A stretch of 64,000 nt of DNA from Allobranchiibius sp. CTAmp26 (GCF_017565405.1 NZ_JAGEKR010000019.1:24003-88002), one strand, 5' to 3'. Positions 1 to 8,948 are shown, numbered from the stretch's first letter. Program-made: numbers and translations. Notes: generated from the sequence alone by a model not told the origin.

Positions 1-951
1 TTCACCTGCACGTTCGGGGCAGTCGTCTCGGTCGTCGCGCTGGCCGTCGTGCTCTATCCGGCCTGGAGCATCAGCTGGTACTTCCTGTGGCGGTCGCTCC
101 CGGCGCAACTGCCGCAGCCGTACCACTTCCTGCACGTCGCCGACCCGACCCGAGGAGCGGTGTTCACCGTGCTGAGCGTGGTGGCCGGGATCGCCGGGAT
201 CCGTTGGCTGACACCGGCGCTCACCCGGTGGCGCCTTCTGATGGATGCCTCGATCATCGCCGACTCGCGCACCACTGCTCTCGAGGAACGGGTCGAGCAG
301 GTGACCGCCGCACGCACCAGCACGGTCGACGCCGCAGCGGCCGAGCTGCGCCGCATCGAGCGCGACCTGCACGACGGTCCGCAGGCCCGGCTGGCCGCGC
401 TCGGCATGGAGCTCGGCTTGGCCGAGCAGCTCGCGCTGTGCGATCCCGCGGCAGCCGCCGGCCTCATCGCCGAGGCCCGCGCGAACGCGAGCACGGCCCT
501 GGCCGACATCCGCGCCGTGGTGCGGGGCATCTACCCGCCCGTACTCGCCGACCGCGGTTACGAGAGCGCCGTCCGCGCCCTCGTCGCGGACCTGCCCCTG
601 ACGGTCGCCCTGGACCTGGAACCGGGTGAGCGGCTCGAGGCGCCCCTCGAGTCCGCGTTGTACTTCGCCACGAGCGAGTGCCTGGCCAACATCCTCAAGC
701 ACGCGCGCGCCACGCAGGCATGGGTGTGCGTGCGTCGCCCTCCCGGATCCGTCCGCATCGAGGTCGGCGACGACGGGGTCGGAGGTGCCGCAGCCGACGG
801 GGCGGGGCTGCGCGGTGTCGCGCGGCGACTCGCGGCGTTCGACGGCATGATGAGCGTGACCAGCCCGCCCGGTGCGGGCACCAGGATCGCGTTGGAGGTG
901 CCGTGCGAGCCGTCGTCGGGGAGGACAACGCGCTCCTCCGCGACGGACTGA
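1..951 (+). CDS. NarL-type sensor histidine kinase (5' end outside window)
   Basis: This is a two-component sensor kinase that should autophosphorylate and pass phosphate to the overlapping response regulator. The frame is open from base 1 and starts with hydrophobic residues, so the gene begins upstream; a GTG at 49 is only an internal candidate. A second hydrophobic stretch precedes a HisKA_3 H-box (ERDLHDGPQARL), whose His codon is near 370. A HATPase_c domain follows, with the glycine-rich DDGVGG and GLRG motifs near 770-830. The end overlaps the next gene by 49 nt, so the pair is probably co-translated. The sensed signal cannot be read from this part. Confidence 0.85.
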   Translation, partial: FTCTFGAVVSVVALAVVLYPAWSISWYFLWRSLPAQLPQPYHFLHVADPTRGAVFTVLSVVAGIAGIRWLTPALTRWRLLMDASIIADSRTTALEERVEQVTAARTSTVDAAAAELRRIERDLHDGPQARLAALGMELGLAEQLALCDPAAAAGLIAEARANASTALADIRAVVRGIYPPVLADRGYESAVRALVADLPLTVALDLEPGERLEAPLESALYFATSECLANILKHARATQAWVCVRRPPGSVRIEVGDDGVGGAAADGAGLRGVARRLAAFDGMMSVTSPPGAGTRIALEVPCEPSSGRTTRSSATD

Positions 952-1547
952 GCCGCATCCTGGCGGCGTACGACATCGAGGTCATCCGTGCCGTCGACAA
1001 CGCGCCGGCGCTGTCCCGGGCGCTGTTGGCCGAGCGCCCGGACATCGCCATCGTCGACGTGCGGATGCCGCCGACCTTCACCGACGACGGGCTGCGCGTC
1101 GCGATCGAGGCCCGGGCTCAGCTGCCCGGCCTGCCGGTCCTCGTGCTCTCGCAGTACGTGGAGCAGCTCTACGCGCAGGAGTTGCTCGACTCCGGGTCGG
1201 GCGGGGTCGGATATCTGCTGAAGGACCGCGTCTCGGACGTTGCTGGGTTCATCGACACCGTACGACGGGTGGCCGGCGGAGGGACCGTGCTCGACCCCGA
1301 CGTCGTGCGTCGCCTCCTGACCCGTCAGCGCGCGGGCACCCCGATCGACCGGCTCACCGCCCGGGAGCGCGACGTCCTGGAGTTGATGGCCCAGGGCCGT
1401 TCCAACGCAGCGATCGCCGGTGCGCTCTTCGTGACCGAACGATCGGTCAGTAAACACACGAACTCGATCTTCACCAAGCTCGATCTGCCCATCGATGCGG
1501 ACGACAACCGGCGTGTCCTGGCCGTCCTGACCTACCTGCGCGACTGA
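903..1547 (+). CDS. NarL/LuxR-family response regulator
   Basis: This 214-residue regulator is the partner of the preceding kinase. The receiver domain has acidic residues E7/D8, a phospho-acceptor Asp near residue 52 (AIVDVRMPP) and a conserved Lys in YLLKDRVSD. A LuxR-type helix-turn-helix (LTARERDVLELMAQG, then SVSKHTNSIFTKL) fills residues about 148-210. I chose the GTG at 903, inside the kinase gene, because it places the receiver domain at its normal N-terminus; upstream in-frame sequence has no domain character. The target genes are unknown. A strong hairpin follows the stop. Confidence 0.88.
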   Translation: MRAVVGEDNALLRDGLSRILAAYDIEVIRAVDNAPALSRALLAERPDIAIVDVRMPPTFTDDGLRVAIEARAQLPGLPVLVLSQYVEQLYAQELLDSGSGGVGYLLKDRVSDVAGFIDTVRRVAGGGTVLDPDVVRRLLTRQRAGTPIDRLTARERDVLELMAQGRSNAAIAGALFVTERSVSKHTNSIFTKLDLPIDADDNRRVLAVLTYLRD

Positions 1548-1580
1548 CCCGGCACGACCCCGCCGTCGTCGTCCAGGTGC

Positions 1581-1632
1581 GGGTTTTGCGTCCGCGGCCA
1601 GTGCTGCAGCCCTGGCCGCAAACGCAAAACCC
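1581..1632. terminator. Bidirectional hairpin terminator between convergent genes
   Basis: The arms GGGTTTTGCG (1581-1590) and CGCAAAACCC (1623-1632) are perfect complements. Inside them GCGGCCAG pairs with CTGGCCGC. The T-rich and A-rich arms give a terminator-like tail in both directions. It lies between the response regulator stop (1547) and the convergent Nudix gene stop (1662), so it probably serves both. Confidence 0.75.
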
Positions 1633-1661
1633 CCACACCGACGCACAGCTGGGGCTCGGAG

Positions 1662-2081
1662 TCAGTGCAGCTGTGCCTCGATCGCCGCCACGATCGGCAG
1701 GTCCGCGGGCAGCCAGGGGACGTCGTACAGCTCGGTCCGTGACAGCCAGCGCACCTCGTCATGGTCGACCAGTCGGGGTGTGCCGCCGGTGATCCGCGCG
1801 AAGCGGACCTGCATCGCGAAACCCGGCTTGAGCGGCCAACCGGCACAGTGGTCCAGCTCGACCGGACCGGGCACCTGCGTGCCGAGTTCGACCGTGACGT
1901 CGAGCTCCTCGGCGAGCTCCCGGTGCAACGCGGCCTCCAGCGTCTCGCCCTGTTCCACCTTGCCGCCGGGAAACTCCCACCCGCCCGCGAGCGCGCTGGG
2001 CGCCGTACGCCGGGCCGCCAACAGCACCGTGGGGCGGCTCAGATCGTCCACGATCGCTGCACCGACGACCAGCCGGGTCAC
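1662..2081 (-). CDS. Nudix hydrolase, MutT-like (8-oxo-dGTP pyrophosphatase type)
   Basis: This 139-residue protein probably hydrolyses oxidised nucleoside triphosphates to limit mutation. It carries a complete Nudix box (G-KVEQG-E, then RELAEEL) following WEFPGGK, the arrangement typical of MutT. The GTG start at 2081 gives the protein MTRLVVGAAIVDD and lies 20 nt after the stop of the upstream MFS gene, suggesting one transcript. Longer in-frame extensions run into the MFS gene and have no domain support. The exact substrate is inferred from family resemblance only. Confidence 0.82.
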   Translation of the reverse strand: MTRLVVGAAIVDDLSRPTVLLAARRTAPSALAGGWEFPGGKVEQGETLEAALHRELAEELDVTVELGTQVPGPVELDHCAGWPLKPGFAMQVRFARITGGTPRLVDHDEVRWLSRTELYDVPWLPADLPIVAAIEAQLH

Positions 2082-2100
2082 GCCGCGGCCGCTTCGCCGG

Positions 2101-3702
2101 TCACGTCGCGGGGTGCGCGGGGGTGCGGTCCGGGGAGCTTGCGGCGATCGAGTCGGAGTCCGAGCCCGACGCGGCGGCGGCGTTCCGCGGCGAGTGCGCG
2201 CCACGACGCGCGTGCGGGTTGGTGAAGAACGCCACAGCGATGATCGCCACCACCGCCAACAGTGCTGGCAGATAGAGCGATTCGCCCATCGCACGGGCGA
2301 AACCCGATTGCACCGCCGCTGGCAGCGACCTGCCGGGAGCCTGCGCGCCGCCCGACAGCGCGCCACCCCTGGCCCCGAAGTGCGAGGTCAGCCGGGACTC
2401 CATCAACGAGGCGATGGCGGCGCTGCCCAGGACCGCGCCCACCTGCCGGGTGGTGTTGTAGACGCCCGCACCGGCCCCGGCGTTCTCCGGGGGCAGCATG
2501 CGGGTCGCCGTCACTGACAGGGGTGCCCACATGAAGGCGTTGGCCAATCCGAGGACGACCATCGGGATGAGCAGGGCCCAGACGTGTGTGCCCGGTCGCA
2601 GGATGAATCCCAGCCACGCGACCGCCACGCACAGACAGGACAGCCCGAAGCCCGCGATCAGGCTCGGGTGGTACCTGTCGACCAGCCGCCCCACGACCGG
2701 CGAGAGCAGCAGGGTCACCACGGCCATCGGGACGAGGAGCAGCGCGGCCCGCGTCGGCGTCAGACCGCGGACGGCCTGCGCGTAGAGCATGAACGGGAAG
2801 ACCATGGCGGTGATGACGAATCCGACGATCGAGATCCCCACGTTGGCCAGGGTGAAGTTGCGATCGGTGAAGAGCGCCAGCGGCACGAGCGGCTCGGCGC
2901 GGTTGAAGCGCTGCCACACCACGAAGGCGGCGAGCACGAGCACCCCGAGGACGATCAGCAGGGGCACCGAGACGATGCCGGTGATGGTGCCCCAGTGGTA
3001 CTGGTGACCCTCCTGGATGCCGAAGACCAGCAGGAACATGCCGACCCCCGACAGGCCCACGCCGAGCCAGTCGAACCGGTGACTGTGCACGGGCAGGCTC
3101 GGCACCAGCCACACGGCCAGCCCGAACCCGATGATCCCGACCGGGACGTTGATGAAGAAGATCCACTCCCAGCTCAACTGGTCGACCAGCACACCGCCCA
3201 GGATCGGGCCCGCGAGTGTCGCGACGCCGGCGACCGCACCCCAGAAACCCATGGCCTGGCCGCGACGTTCGGCGGGGAAGATCCGCGTGATGACCGACAT
3301 CGTCTGCGGTGCGAGCAGGGCCGCACCCAACCCCTGGAAGACCCGCGCCACGATCAGCGCGCCGATGCTGGCGGTGAGTCCGCACCACAGGGAGGCCAGC
3401 GTGAAGATGGTCAGGCCGACCAGATAGACGTTCTTGGGCCCGAAGCGGTCGCCCAGGCGGCCGGTGATGAGCAGCGGCACGGCGTACGCCAGCAGGTACG
3501 CGCTCGTCACCCACACCACGTCGTTGATGTCGCTGTGCAGGCTGCTGATGATGTCGGGCGTCGCCACCGAGACGATCGTGGAGTCGACCAGGATCATGAA
3601 GAAGCCGACGCACAGGGCGATGAGCGCCGGCCAGGGGCTGAACCCCTCGGCGTCGGCCTGGCGACGGGTCTGGCTCTTGGTCAACGCGATCTGGTCTGCC
3701 AC
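2101..3702 (-). CDS. MFS transporter, DHA2 (EmrB/QacA) drug-efflux family
   Basis: This 533-residue membrane protein is predicted to export drugs or other small molecules using the proton gradient. It has about 14 hydrophobic segments, starting with PALIALCVGFFMILVDSTIV, the family's motif with its Asp in TM1. GRLGDRFGPKN matches the loop 2-3 MFS signature, and AGPILGG is the antiporter motif C. The GTG start at 3702 is preceded by GAAGGAG at good spacing, which decides it over longer ATG options. The C-terminal tail is Ser/Ala rich. A second DHA2 protein lies at 45951-47405. The substrate is unknown. Confidence 0.85.
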   Translation of the reverse strand: MADQIALTKSQTRRQADAEGFSPWPALIALCVGFFMILVDSTIVSVATPDIISSLHSDINDVVWVTSAYLLAYAVPLLITGRLGDRFGPKNVYLVGLTIFTLASLWCGLTASIGALIVARVFQGLGAALLAPQTMSVITRIFPAERRGQAMGFWGAVAGVATLAGPILGGVLVDQLSWEWIFFINVPVGIIGFGLAVWLVPSLPVHSHRFDWLGVGLSGVGMFLLVFGIQEGHQYHWGTITGIVSVPLLIVLGVLVLAAFVVWQRFNRAEPLVPLALFTDRNFTLANVGISIVGFVITAMVFPFMLYAQAVRGLTPTRAALLLVPMAVVTLLLSPVVGRLVDRYHPSLIAGFGLSCLCVAVAWLGFILRPGTHVWALLIPMVVLGLANAFMWAPLSVTATRMLPPENAGAGAGVYNTTRQVGAVLGSAAIASLMESRLTSHFGARGGALSGGAQAPGRSLPAAVQSGFARAMGESLYLPALLAVVAIIAVAFFTNPHARRGAHSPRNAAAASGSDSDSIAASSPDRTPAHPAT

Positions 3703-3905
3703 GGGCCGCTCCTTCGTGTGCGGTCGATGCGGTACGTCGTGGCGGGCGGTGCGGGCCGCCGTACGGCGCTCGACCCAGAATATTCTCTCCGACGGGCGCA
3801 CCCGCTCCGCGGTCGCCAGGCAAGAGCAGCCTCACCTGCGTGGACATGCGCGGCCGGCGAGGGCACCGTGGGGTAGGACGCACTCGATCCCAGGAGGATC
3901 CGACC

Positions 3906-4688
3906 ATGACCGACGCCGAACGCGTGACCTCGACCGACGGTGCGCACGCGCCCGACGACGCCAGCGCGAGCGACCCTTCGACGTACGCACCGCACGCCGC
4001 CGAACCGCACGACGCGAGCATGGCCGGCCGGCTGAACTGGTTGCGGGCCGGAGTGCTGGGCGCGAACGACGGCATCGTCAGCGTCGCGGGCATCGTCGTA
4101 GGAGTTGCGGGCGCGACGGCAGGCCGGCAGCCCATCGTCGTCGCGGGCGTCGCCGGACTGGTCGCCGGTGCGCTCAGCATGGCGGCGGGCGAGTACGTCT
4201 CGGTCAGCACCCAACGCGACACCGAGCAGGCGCTGCTGGAGAAGGAACGCACCGAGCTGCGCGAGATGCCGGAGGAGGAGCTCGAGGAGCTGACCGGCAT
4301 GTACGAGAGCAAGGGACTGCCCCGGCCTCTCGCTGAGCAGGTCGCTCACCACCTCACCGAGCACGACGCGCTCGGCGCGCACGCCGAGGTCGAGCTGGGG
4401 ATCGATCCCGACGAGCTCACCAACCCGTGGCACGCCGCATTCGCGTCGCTGGCGGCGTTCTTCGTCGGCGCTCTTCTCCCCTTCATCGCAATCCTGATAC
4501 CCGGCCCCTCGTGGCGGGTGCCCGTGACCTTCGTCGCGGTCCTGCTCGCGCTGGCGGTCACCGGCAAGGTCAGCGCCGATCTGGGCGGGGCCCCACGGCG
4601 GGCCGCCATCCTGCGCAACGTCGGCGGCGGAGCGATCGCCATGGTCATCACGTACGTGGTGGGCCACCTGGTGGGCGGAGTGGTCTGA
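3906..4688 (+). CDS. VIT1/CCC1-family Fe/Mn transporter
   Basis: This 260-residue membrane protein belongs to the vacuolar-iron-transporter family, which moves Fe2+ or Mn2+ across membranes. The first TM block (LRAGVLGANDGIVSVAGIVV) has the family's Asn-Asp pair. An acidic cytoplasmic stretch rich in Glu (about residues 95-165, containing MPEEELEELTGMYESKG) corresponds to the metal-binding domain. Three further hydrophobic helices follow. The ATG at 3906 has an AGGAGG sequence 10 nt upstream. It is divergent from the MFS gene. Whether iron or manganese is the substrate cannot be told from sequence. Confidence 0.85.
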   Translation: MTDAERVTSTDGAHAPDDASASDPSTYAPHAAEPHDASMAGRLNWLRAGVLGANDGIVSVAGIVVGVAGATAGRQPIVVAGVAGLVAGALSMAAGEYVSVSTQRDTEQALLEKERTELREMPEEELEELTGMYESKGLPRPLAEQVAHHLTEHDALGAHAEVELGIDPDELTNPWHAAFASLAAFFVGALLPFIAILIPGPSWRVPVTFVAVLLALAVTGKVSADLGGAPRRAAILRNVGGGAIAMVITYVVGHLVGGVV

Positions 4689-4719
4689 CCGCCGCTGCCG
4701 GGCAGACAGACCCGGTGAG

Positions 4720-5127
4720 TCAACTCCGCGGGTCGAGCAGTCCCGCGTCCTGCGGCGCCCAGGCCGGGTCCGTGCCGAGGTCGACGATTCGATTGGTCTC
4801 GTCGACGAAGACCACGCTGGGAGTCATGACGGCCGCCTCGGCATCGTCGTACTGCCCGTAGCCGATCACGATCACCAGGTCGCCGGGGCTCACCAATCGG
4901 GCCGCGGCCCCGTTGATCCCGATCCGTCCCTCACCGGCCGGGCCCTCGATGACGTACGTCGAGAGCCGGTTGCCGTTGTCGACGTCCACGATGTCGACCT
5001 TCTCCCCCTCGAGGAGGTCGGCCGCGCGCATCAGGTCGGCCGAAACGGTCAACGAACCGACGTAGTGCAGGTCGGCGTGCGTCACCGTCGCGCGGTGGAT
5101 CTTGGACTTCATCATCGTGCGCTGCAT
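4720..5127 (-). CDS. panD: Aspartate 1-decarboxylase proenzyme
   Basis: PanD converts L-aspartate to beta-alanine for pantothenate and coenzyme A synthesis. The 135-residue proenzyme starts [19 protein letters not shown] and has the self-cleavage pair Gly24-Ser25 (YVGSLTV), where Ser25 becomes the pyruvoyl cofactor. [16 protein letters not shown] is the other conserved core. Length and start match actinobacterial PanD, including the M. tuberculosis enzyme. It is a lone gene here; no panB or panC is visible in the window. Maturation usually needs no second gene, but some bacteria use PanZ/PanM. Confidence 0.95.
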   Translation of the reverse strand: MQRTMMKSKIHRATVTHADLHYVGSLTVSADLMRAADLLEGEKVDIVDVDNGNRLSTYVIEGPAGEGRIGINGAAARLVSPGDLVIVIGYGQYDDAEAAVMTPSVVFVDETNRIVDLGTDPAWAPQDAGLLDPRS

Positions 5128-5198
5128 ACCGTCGATTGTCCCCGAACCGCCCCCATCGGCCGTCCGGGGTCGGGCGCACGGTCATAGTTGAGGTCACC

Positions 5199-5828
5199 AT
5201 GACGACAGCGCGTTTCCACGGGACCATCACCGGCATCGGCACGACCAGCGGCGTGCGGGTGGTCGTCGGTCAGTGGCGGGACACGCCGTACGGCAGCTTC
5301 GACGACGTGATGCTGCAGACGCGCGAGGGGCACCGCCGGCTGCTCGCGCCGACCGAGCAGGTCGCCGAGTTCATCGAGCAGACCTACGAATTCGACCAGG
5401 TGAGCATCACTCCCGTGACGATCGTCACCGACGGCCGGACGCGACGGCTCACCGCCGACGACCTGTCGGTCACCTGGACCATCGGCCGGCGCACGGCTGT
5501 CGGCGGGCTGCTGCGCGCCGTGCCCGCGCGCCTCGCCACCGCACCGGCCTGGAGCCGCCTGATCGATCCGGTGGCCCGCGTCGTGATGCGCGGGGTCCGC
5601 ACAGCCGGCACCGCGCGCGCCGGCCGGCGGGAGTTCTACGGCGCCCGCGACATGCACGCACTCGTGCGCGCATCCGGTGAGTACGCCGGCCAGGACCTGG
5701 GCGAGCTCGCGCCGGTCAGCCCCGCGGTGTCGTTCGGCTTCGGGTCGGCGCCGGCCCGGCCGGCGGTGACCACGATCGTGACCACGGTGATCGAGCGGTC
5801 ACTGCAGGCCCAGCCACAGGCCGACTGA
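5199..5828 (+). CDS. Conserved hypothetical protein
   Basis: This 209-residue protein has no domain I recognise. The first 130 residues look like a beta-rich soluble fold (TGIGTTSGVRVVVGQW, SVTWTIGRRTAVGGLL). The middle is Arg/Ala-rich and may be amphipathic. The part around REFYGARDMHALV is basic and polar, and the C-terminal end is hydrophobic and Val/Thr rich. The ATG at 5199 was chosen because the protein begins cleanly there; upstream in-frame codons overlap the panD promoter region. Its 3' end overlaps the convergent crcB gene by 30 nt. No function is proposed. Confidence 0.6.
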   Translation: MTTARFHGTITGIGTTSGVRVVVGQWRDTPYGSFDDVMLQTREGHRRLLAPTEQVAEFIEQTYEFDQVSITPVTIVTDGRTRRLTADDLSVTWTIGRRTAVGGLLRAVPARLATAPAWSRLIDPVARVVMRGVRTAGTARAGRREFYGARDMHALVRASGEYAGQDLGELAPVSPAVSFGFGSAPARPAVTTIVTTVIERSLQAQPQAD

Positions 5829-6173
5829 CGCGAGCGCGACACCGCCGAGCAGCGTCCCGACCCCGCTCCACGCGGCCGGTCCACGCCGGCCGTTCTGCAG
5901 CAGTCGCGCGGTCTCGAAGCTCGCGGTGCTGAAGGTGGTGTAGCCGCCCAGGACCCCGGTGCCGAGGACGGCGAGCGCGTCGGAGCCGAGCGCGCCACGT
6001 TGCGCGAGACCGGCGAGCACTCCGAGAGCGAGGCAACCGGTGAGGTTGATGAGGATGGTGCCGACCGGGATGTGCGTGCTGACCCGCGCCTTGACCAGGC
6101 CGTCGAGCACGAACCGCAACACCGCTCCGACACCACCACCCACGCACAGCAGCAGGTACGTGCCCGCGCTCAT
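5799..6173 (-). CDS. crcB: Fluoride ion exporter CrcB/Fluc (second of pair)
   Basis: This 124-residue protein has four hydrophobic helices and the CrcB hallmarks: GGGVGAVLRF near the N-terminus, TILINLTGCLALG in helix 2, and GVLGGYTTFSTASFE in helix 3 with the pore-lining polar residues. Fluc proteins form fluoride channels as dual-topology dimers that keep cytosolic fluoride low. Its start overlaps the stop of the other crcB by 4 nt (ATGA), so the two are translated together and probably form a heterodimer of opposite orientation. The last gene of a three-gene operon. Confidence 0.9.
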   Translation of the reverse strand: MSAGTYLLLCVGGGVGAVLRFVLDGLVKARVSTHIPVGTILINLTGCLALGVLAGLAQRGALGSDALAVLGTGVLGGYTTFSTASFETARLLQNGRRGPAAWSGVGTLLGGVALASVGLWLGLQ

Positions 6174-6670
6174 CCGGCCGCCCGGTGCAGCCGCTGGGCC
6201 ACGGACATCCCCGCGAAGGAGGCGAACAGACCCACCCCGACGGTGAGACCGCAGTAGCCGATCGCCATGCCCGGCTCGTGGTCGCGGATCAGTTGGGCCG
6301 CGCCGTTGGCGAAGGTGCTGTAGGTCGTGAAACCGCCGAGCACCCCGGTGCCGAGGAGCAACCGCACCGTGCGCCGCCGCCCGTGGTCGGGGCCTCGCCC
6401 GGCAAGCAGCTGCACCAGGACACCGAGCAGGAACGCACCGGACACGTTCACCATCAGGATCGTCCAGTTGACCCGGTCGGCCGGGGTCGGGAACCACAGG
6501 CTCAGCGCCTCGCGGACTCCCGTCCCGACGAAACCCCCGAGGCCGACGTACGCCGCGTATGTCGCCCGCAGATGGACCGGACGCCCGTCGTCGTCGACGT
6601 CGACATCCGGGTCCTCGGGCAGCCAGGGGTTCCTGAGGGCGGCGCGGGCGGCGTCGGTGAGGTTGGTCAT
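6170..6670 (-). CDS. crcB: Fluoride ion exporter CrcB/Fluc (first of pair)
   Basis: This 166-residue CrcB has a charged N-terminal extension of about 35 residues, rich in Asp (DPDVDVDDDGRPV), ahead of the four-helix core. The core has GLGGFVGTGVREAL, TILMVNVSGAFLLG and GVLGGFTTYSTFANG. Paired crcB genes are common in Gram-positive bacteria and assemble as heterodimeric fluoride channels. Its start overlaps the stop of the upstream MHS transporter by 4 nt and its stop overlaps the next crcB by 4 nt. I looked for a fluoride riboswitch before the operon and could not identify one. Confidence 0.9.
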   Translation of the reverse strand: MTNLTDAARAALRNPWLPEDPDVDVDDDGRPVHLRATYAAYVGLGGFVGTGVREALSLWFPTPADRVNWTILMVNVSGAFLLGVLVQLLAGRGPDHGRRRTVRLLLGTGVLGGFTTYSTFANGAAQLIRDHEPGMAIGYCGLTVGVGLFASFAGMSVAQRLHRAAG

Positions 6671-8130
6671 GCCCCGGAACCACCGCGCCGCGAGCTGCCG
6701 CTCGTCGCGAGGACCGGTACGTCGTCATCCTCGACGAGGCCCTTGATCTCGGAGCGCTCCTCGACCGCGGGCGCGGAGCCCCAGAGATGGCGGGCGTTGG
6801 ACTCCGGCAGCAGGTAGACGGCAATCGCTCCGATGATCCCGGTGGCGATCAGGTAGTACGCGGGCCAGTCGAGATCGCCGGTCGCACTCACCAGCGCACC
6901 CACCACCAGGGCCGTGGTGCCGCCGAAGAGCGAGATGGCGACGTTGAACCCGATGGACAGTCCGCCGGCACGCAACGGCGTCGGGAAGAGCGACGGCAGC
7001 GTGGACGGCATGGTGGAACTGAAGCAGATGAGGAGTAGCCCCATGATGAGGAGCCCGAAGAACGACGTCACGGACGAGCCGGCGCGCGCCAGCACCACTG
7101 CCGGCAGCGACAGCACGATCAGGCCGATCGCGCCGGTCAGGGCGATGGGTTTGCGGCCGATCCGGTCCGACAACCGGCCGAACATCGGGATGAGGACGAG
7201 CAGCACCGCGATCACGAGGATCTGCAGGATCTGCGAGGTCAGATCGGAGACGCCGCCACCGGTCTTGTCGGGCACCGTCGTCGTCAGGTAGGTCGGCATG
7301 TACGACGTCAGCATGTAGTTGGGGATGTTCCACGCCAGCACCAGCGCCACGCACACGAGCAGCGACGGCCACAGCTTGAAGATCGCACCGAGCTCGCCGC
7401 CGGTGCTGCGCTCCTTCTCGTCCTGGTCCGCCTTGGCCTCCATCGCGGCGTACGCCGGGGTGTCGGCGAGCCGGGAGCGCAGATAGACGCCGATGAGGCC
7501 TAGCGGCAGCGCCACGAAGAACGGGATCCGCCAGCCCCACGTCAGGAGTTGGTGCTCGGAGAGCACGCCGCCCGCCACCGTCACGAGCGTCGCGCCGAGC
7601 AGGTACCCGGTGAAGGTGCCGAACTCCAGCCAGCTGCCGAGGAACCCGCGCTTGCGGTCCGGCGCGTACTCGGCGATGAAGGTCATGGCGTTCCCGTACT
7701 CACCGCCGGTGGAGAAGCCCTGGATGAGCCGGGCGACCAGGAGCATGAACGGCGCCCACAGCCCGATCGAGCTCTCGCTGGGGATGATGCCGATGACGAA
7801 CGTGCCGGCGGCCATCAGGATCATCGTCGTGGCGAGGACCTTGTTGCGACCGATCCGGTCGGCGAGCGGGCCGAAGAACAGGCCGCCGAACGGCCGCACC
7901 AGGAAGGCCACCGCGAACAGGCCGAAGGTGAGGATGGTCCCCGTGGTCTTGGGGAGGCCGTCGAAGAAGACCTTCTGGATGGTGGGCTCGAAGTAGGCGT
8001 AGACGCCGAAGTCGTACCACTCGGTGATGTTGCCGATGGCCGCCGCACCGATGGCCCGGCGGACCGTCGAGTTGTCGGTCACCGTGACCTCGTCGGCGGT
8101 CCACTGCTGTTCGTCGCCCAGCTGAATCAT
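6667..8130 (-). CDS. MFS transporter, metabolite:H+ symporter (MHS) family
   Basis: This 487-residue protein resembles ProP/KgtP/ShiA-type symporters, which import small organic acids or compatible solutes with protons. The family's start motif is present (GNITEWYDFGVYAYF), as are the loop 2-3 motif GPLADRIGRNK and a repeat of it later (GRLSDRIGRKP). Twelve hydrophobic helices are apparent. The ATG at 8130 has AGAGGA upstream. It heads an operon with two crcB genes, with ATGA overlap to the first. The substrate is unknown, and the link to fluoride export is unexplained. Confidence 0.85.
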   Translation of the reverse strand: MIQLGDEQQWTADEVTVTDNSTVRRAIGAAAIGNITEWYDFGVYAYFEPTIQKVFFDGLPKTTGTILTFGLFAVAFLVRPFGGLFFGPLADRIGRNKVLATTMILMAAGTFVIGIIPSESSIGLWAPFMLLVARLIQGFSTGGEYGNAMTFIAEYAPDRKRGFLGSWLEFGTFTGYLLGATLVTVAGGVLSEHQLLTWGWRIPFFVALPLGLIGVYLRSRLADTPAYAAMEAKADQDEKERSTGGELGAIFKLWPSLLVCVALVLAWNIPNYMLTSYMPTYLTTTVPDKTGGGVSDLTSQILQILVIAVLLVLIPMFGRLSDRIGRKPIALTGAIGLIVLSLPAVVLARAGSSVTSFFGLLIMGLLLICFSSTMPSTLPSLFPTPLRAGGLSIGFNVAISLFGGTTALVVGALVSATGDLDWPAYYLIATGIIGAIAVYLLPESNARHLWGSAPAVEERSEIKGLVEDDDVPVLATSGSSRRGGSGA

Positions 8131-8255
8131 CTGGTCCTCTCACATAGGCAACATTCGACGTTACCTGCGAGTGGGTGCTCCCCCAGAATCGAGCGGACCG
8201 AGACCGCGGATGCGTTTCAGCACTCCGGACACCCGCCGTCGGGCACACTTCGCTC

Positions 8256-8534
8256 ATGCCTCTCGCGAAGATCCCTGCACTCCTCACTGCTGCCACGTTG
8301 CTAAGCGGAGCCGGATTCGCAGTCGTCGCACCGGCTCACGCGGCCACGGCACCCAAGGCCTACGCCAACTGCACAGCCCTGAACAAGGTCTACAAGCACG
8401 GGGTCGGCCGGAAGGGCGCCCGGGACAAGACCGCGGGCAAACCAGTGACGAACTTCACCGTGAACACGGCGGTCTACAACAAGAACACCGGCCGCGATCG
8501 CGACAAGGACGGCATCGCCTGCGAGAAGGCCTGA
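8256..8534 (+). CDS. Secreted excalibur calcium-binding domain protein
   Basis: This 92-residue protein has a Sec signal peptide (MPLAKIPALLTAATLL... ending AHAA near residue 30) and a short excalibur domain. The domain opens with AYANCTALNKVYKHGVGR and closes with the calcium-binding DRDKDGIACEKA, whose Asp ladder matches DxDxDGxxCE. Excalibur domains occur on extracellular nucleases and surface proteins of Gram-positive bacteria; here nothing else is attached. I start at ATG 8256 because the signal peptide begins there; the upstream extension is not signal-like. Confidence 0.8.
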   Translation: MPLAKIPALLTAATLLSGAGFAVVAPAHAATAPKAYANCTALNKVYKHGVGRKGARDKTAGKPVTNFTVNTAVYNKNTGRDRDKDGIACEKA

Positions 8535-8538
8535 CGCG

Positions 8539-8934
8539 TCACGTGCGCTGCAGGCATCTGAGCTGGTTGTGGAACGGATCAACGACGACCAGCTCCAGCC
8601 CCCACGGTTGCTTCTCCACCCCGGGCCGCGCGAAACCGTAGTTCCTGTCGGCTAGTTCGCGCTGGTAGGCCCGTGCGTCGGCGATCTCGATGAGCACCGA
8701 CCCTCCCGGGCTGGCGTCACCGTGATGCCCGGACAGGTGCAGCCGTACGCCGTCGCGCGCCACCTCGGCGTACAACGGCAGGTCCGGCTCGAAGCGGTGC
8801 TCCCACACCACCTCGAAGCCGAGGAAGTCGCGGTAGAATTCGTACGCCTTGGCCTCGTCGAAGCTGCGCAGGATCGGGATGACGGCCGGTCGCGCACTCT
8901 CTGAGGAGGCTCGGAACGGCGTACGAGATGCCAT
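8539..8934 (-). CDS. Glyoxalase superfamily (VOC) protein
   Basis: This 131-residue protein has the beta-alpha-beta-beta-beta fold signature of vicinal-oxygen-chelate proteins. PVIPILRSFDEAKAYEFYRD starts the first module, LGFEVVWEHRF follows, and WGLELVVVDPFHNQLRCL ends the second. The pattern is closest to bleomycin-resistance-like binding proteins rather than true glyoxalase I, because the full metal-ligand set is not obvious. Function (drug binding or dioxygenase) is not resolved. It sits 78 nt downstream of the M6 protease and is convergent with the excalibur gene, 4 nt apart. Confidence 0.7.
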   Translation of the reverse strand: MASRTPFRASSESARPAVIPILRSFDEAKAYEFYRDFLGFEVVWEHRFEPDLPLYAEVARDGVRLHLSGHHGDASPGGSVLIEIADARAYQRELADRNYGFARPGVEKQPWGLELVVVDPFHNQLRCLQRT

Positions 8935-8948
8935 CCACCCATGATCGA

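Noticed and set aside
8131..8255. Fluoride riboswitch before the MHS-crcB operon
   Set aside because: I could not find the conserved fluoride aptamer bases in the leader.
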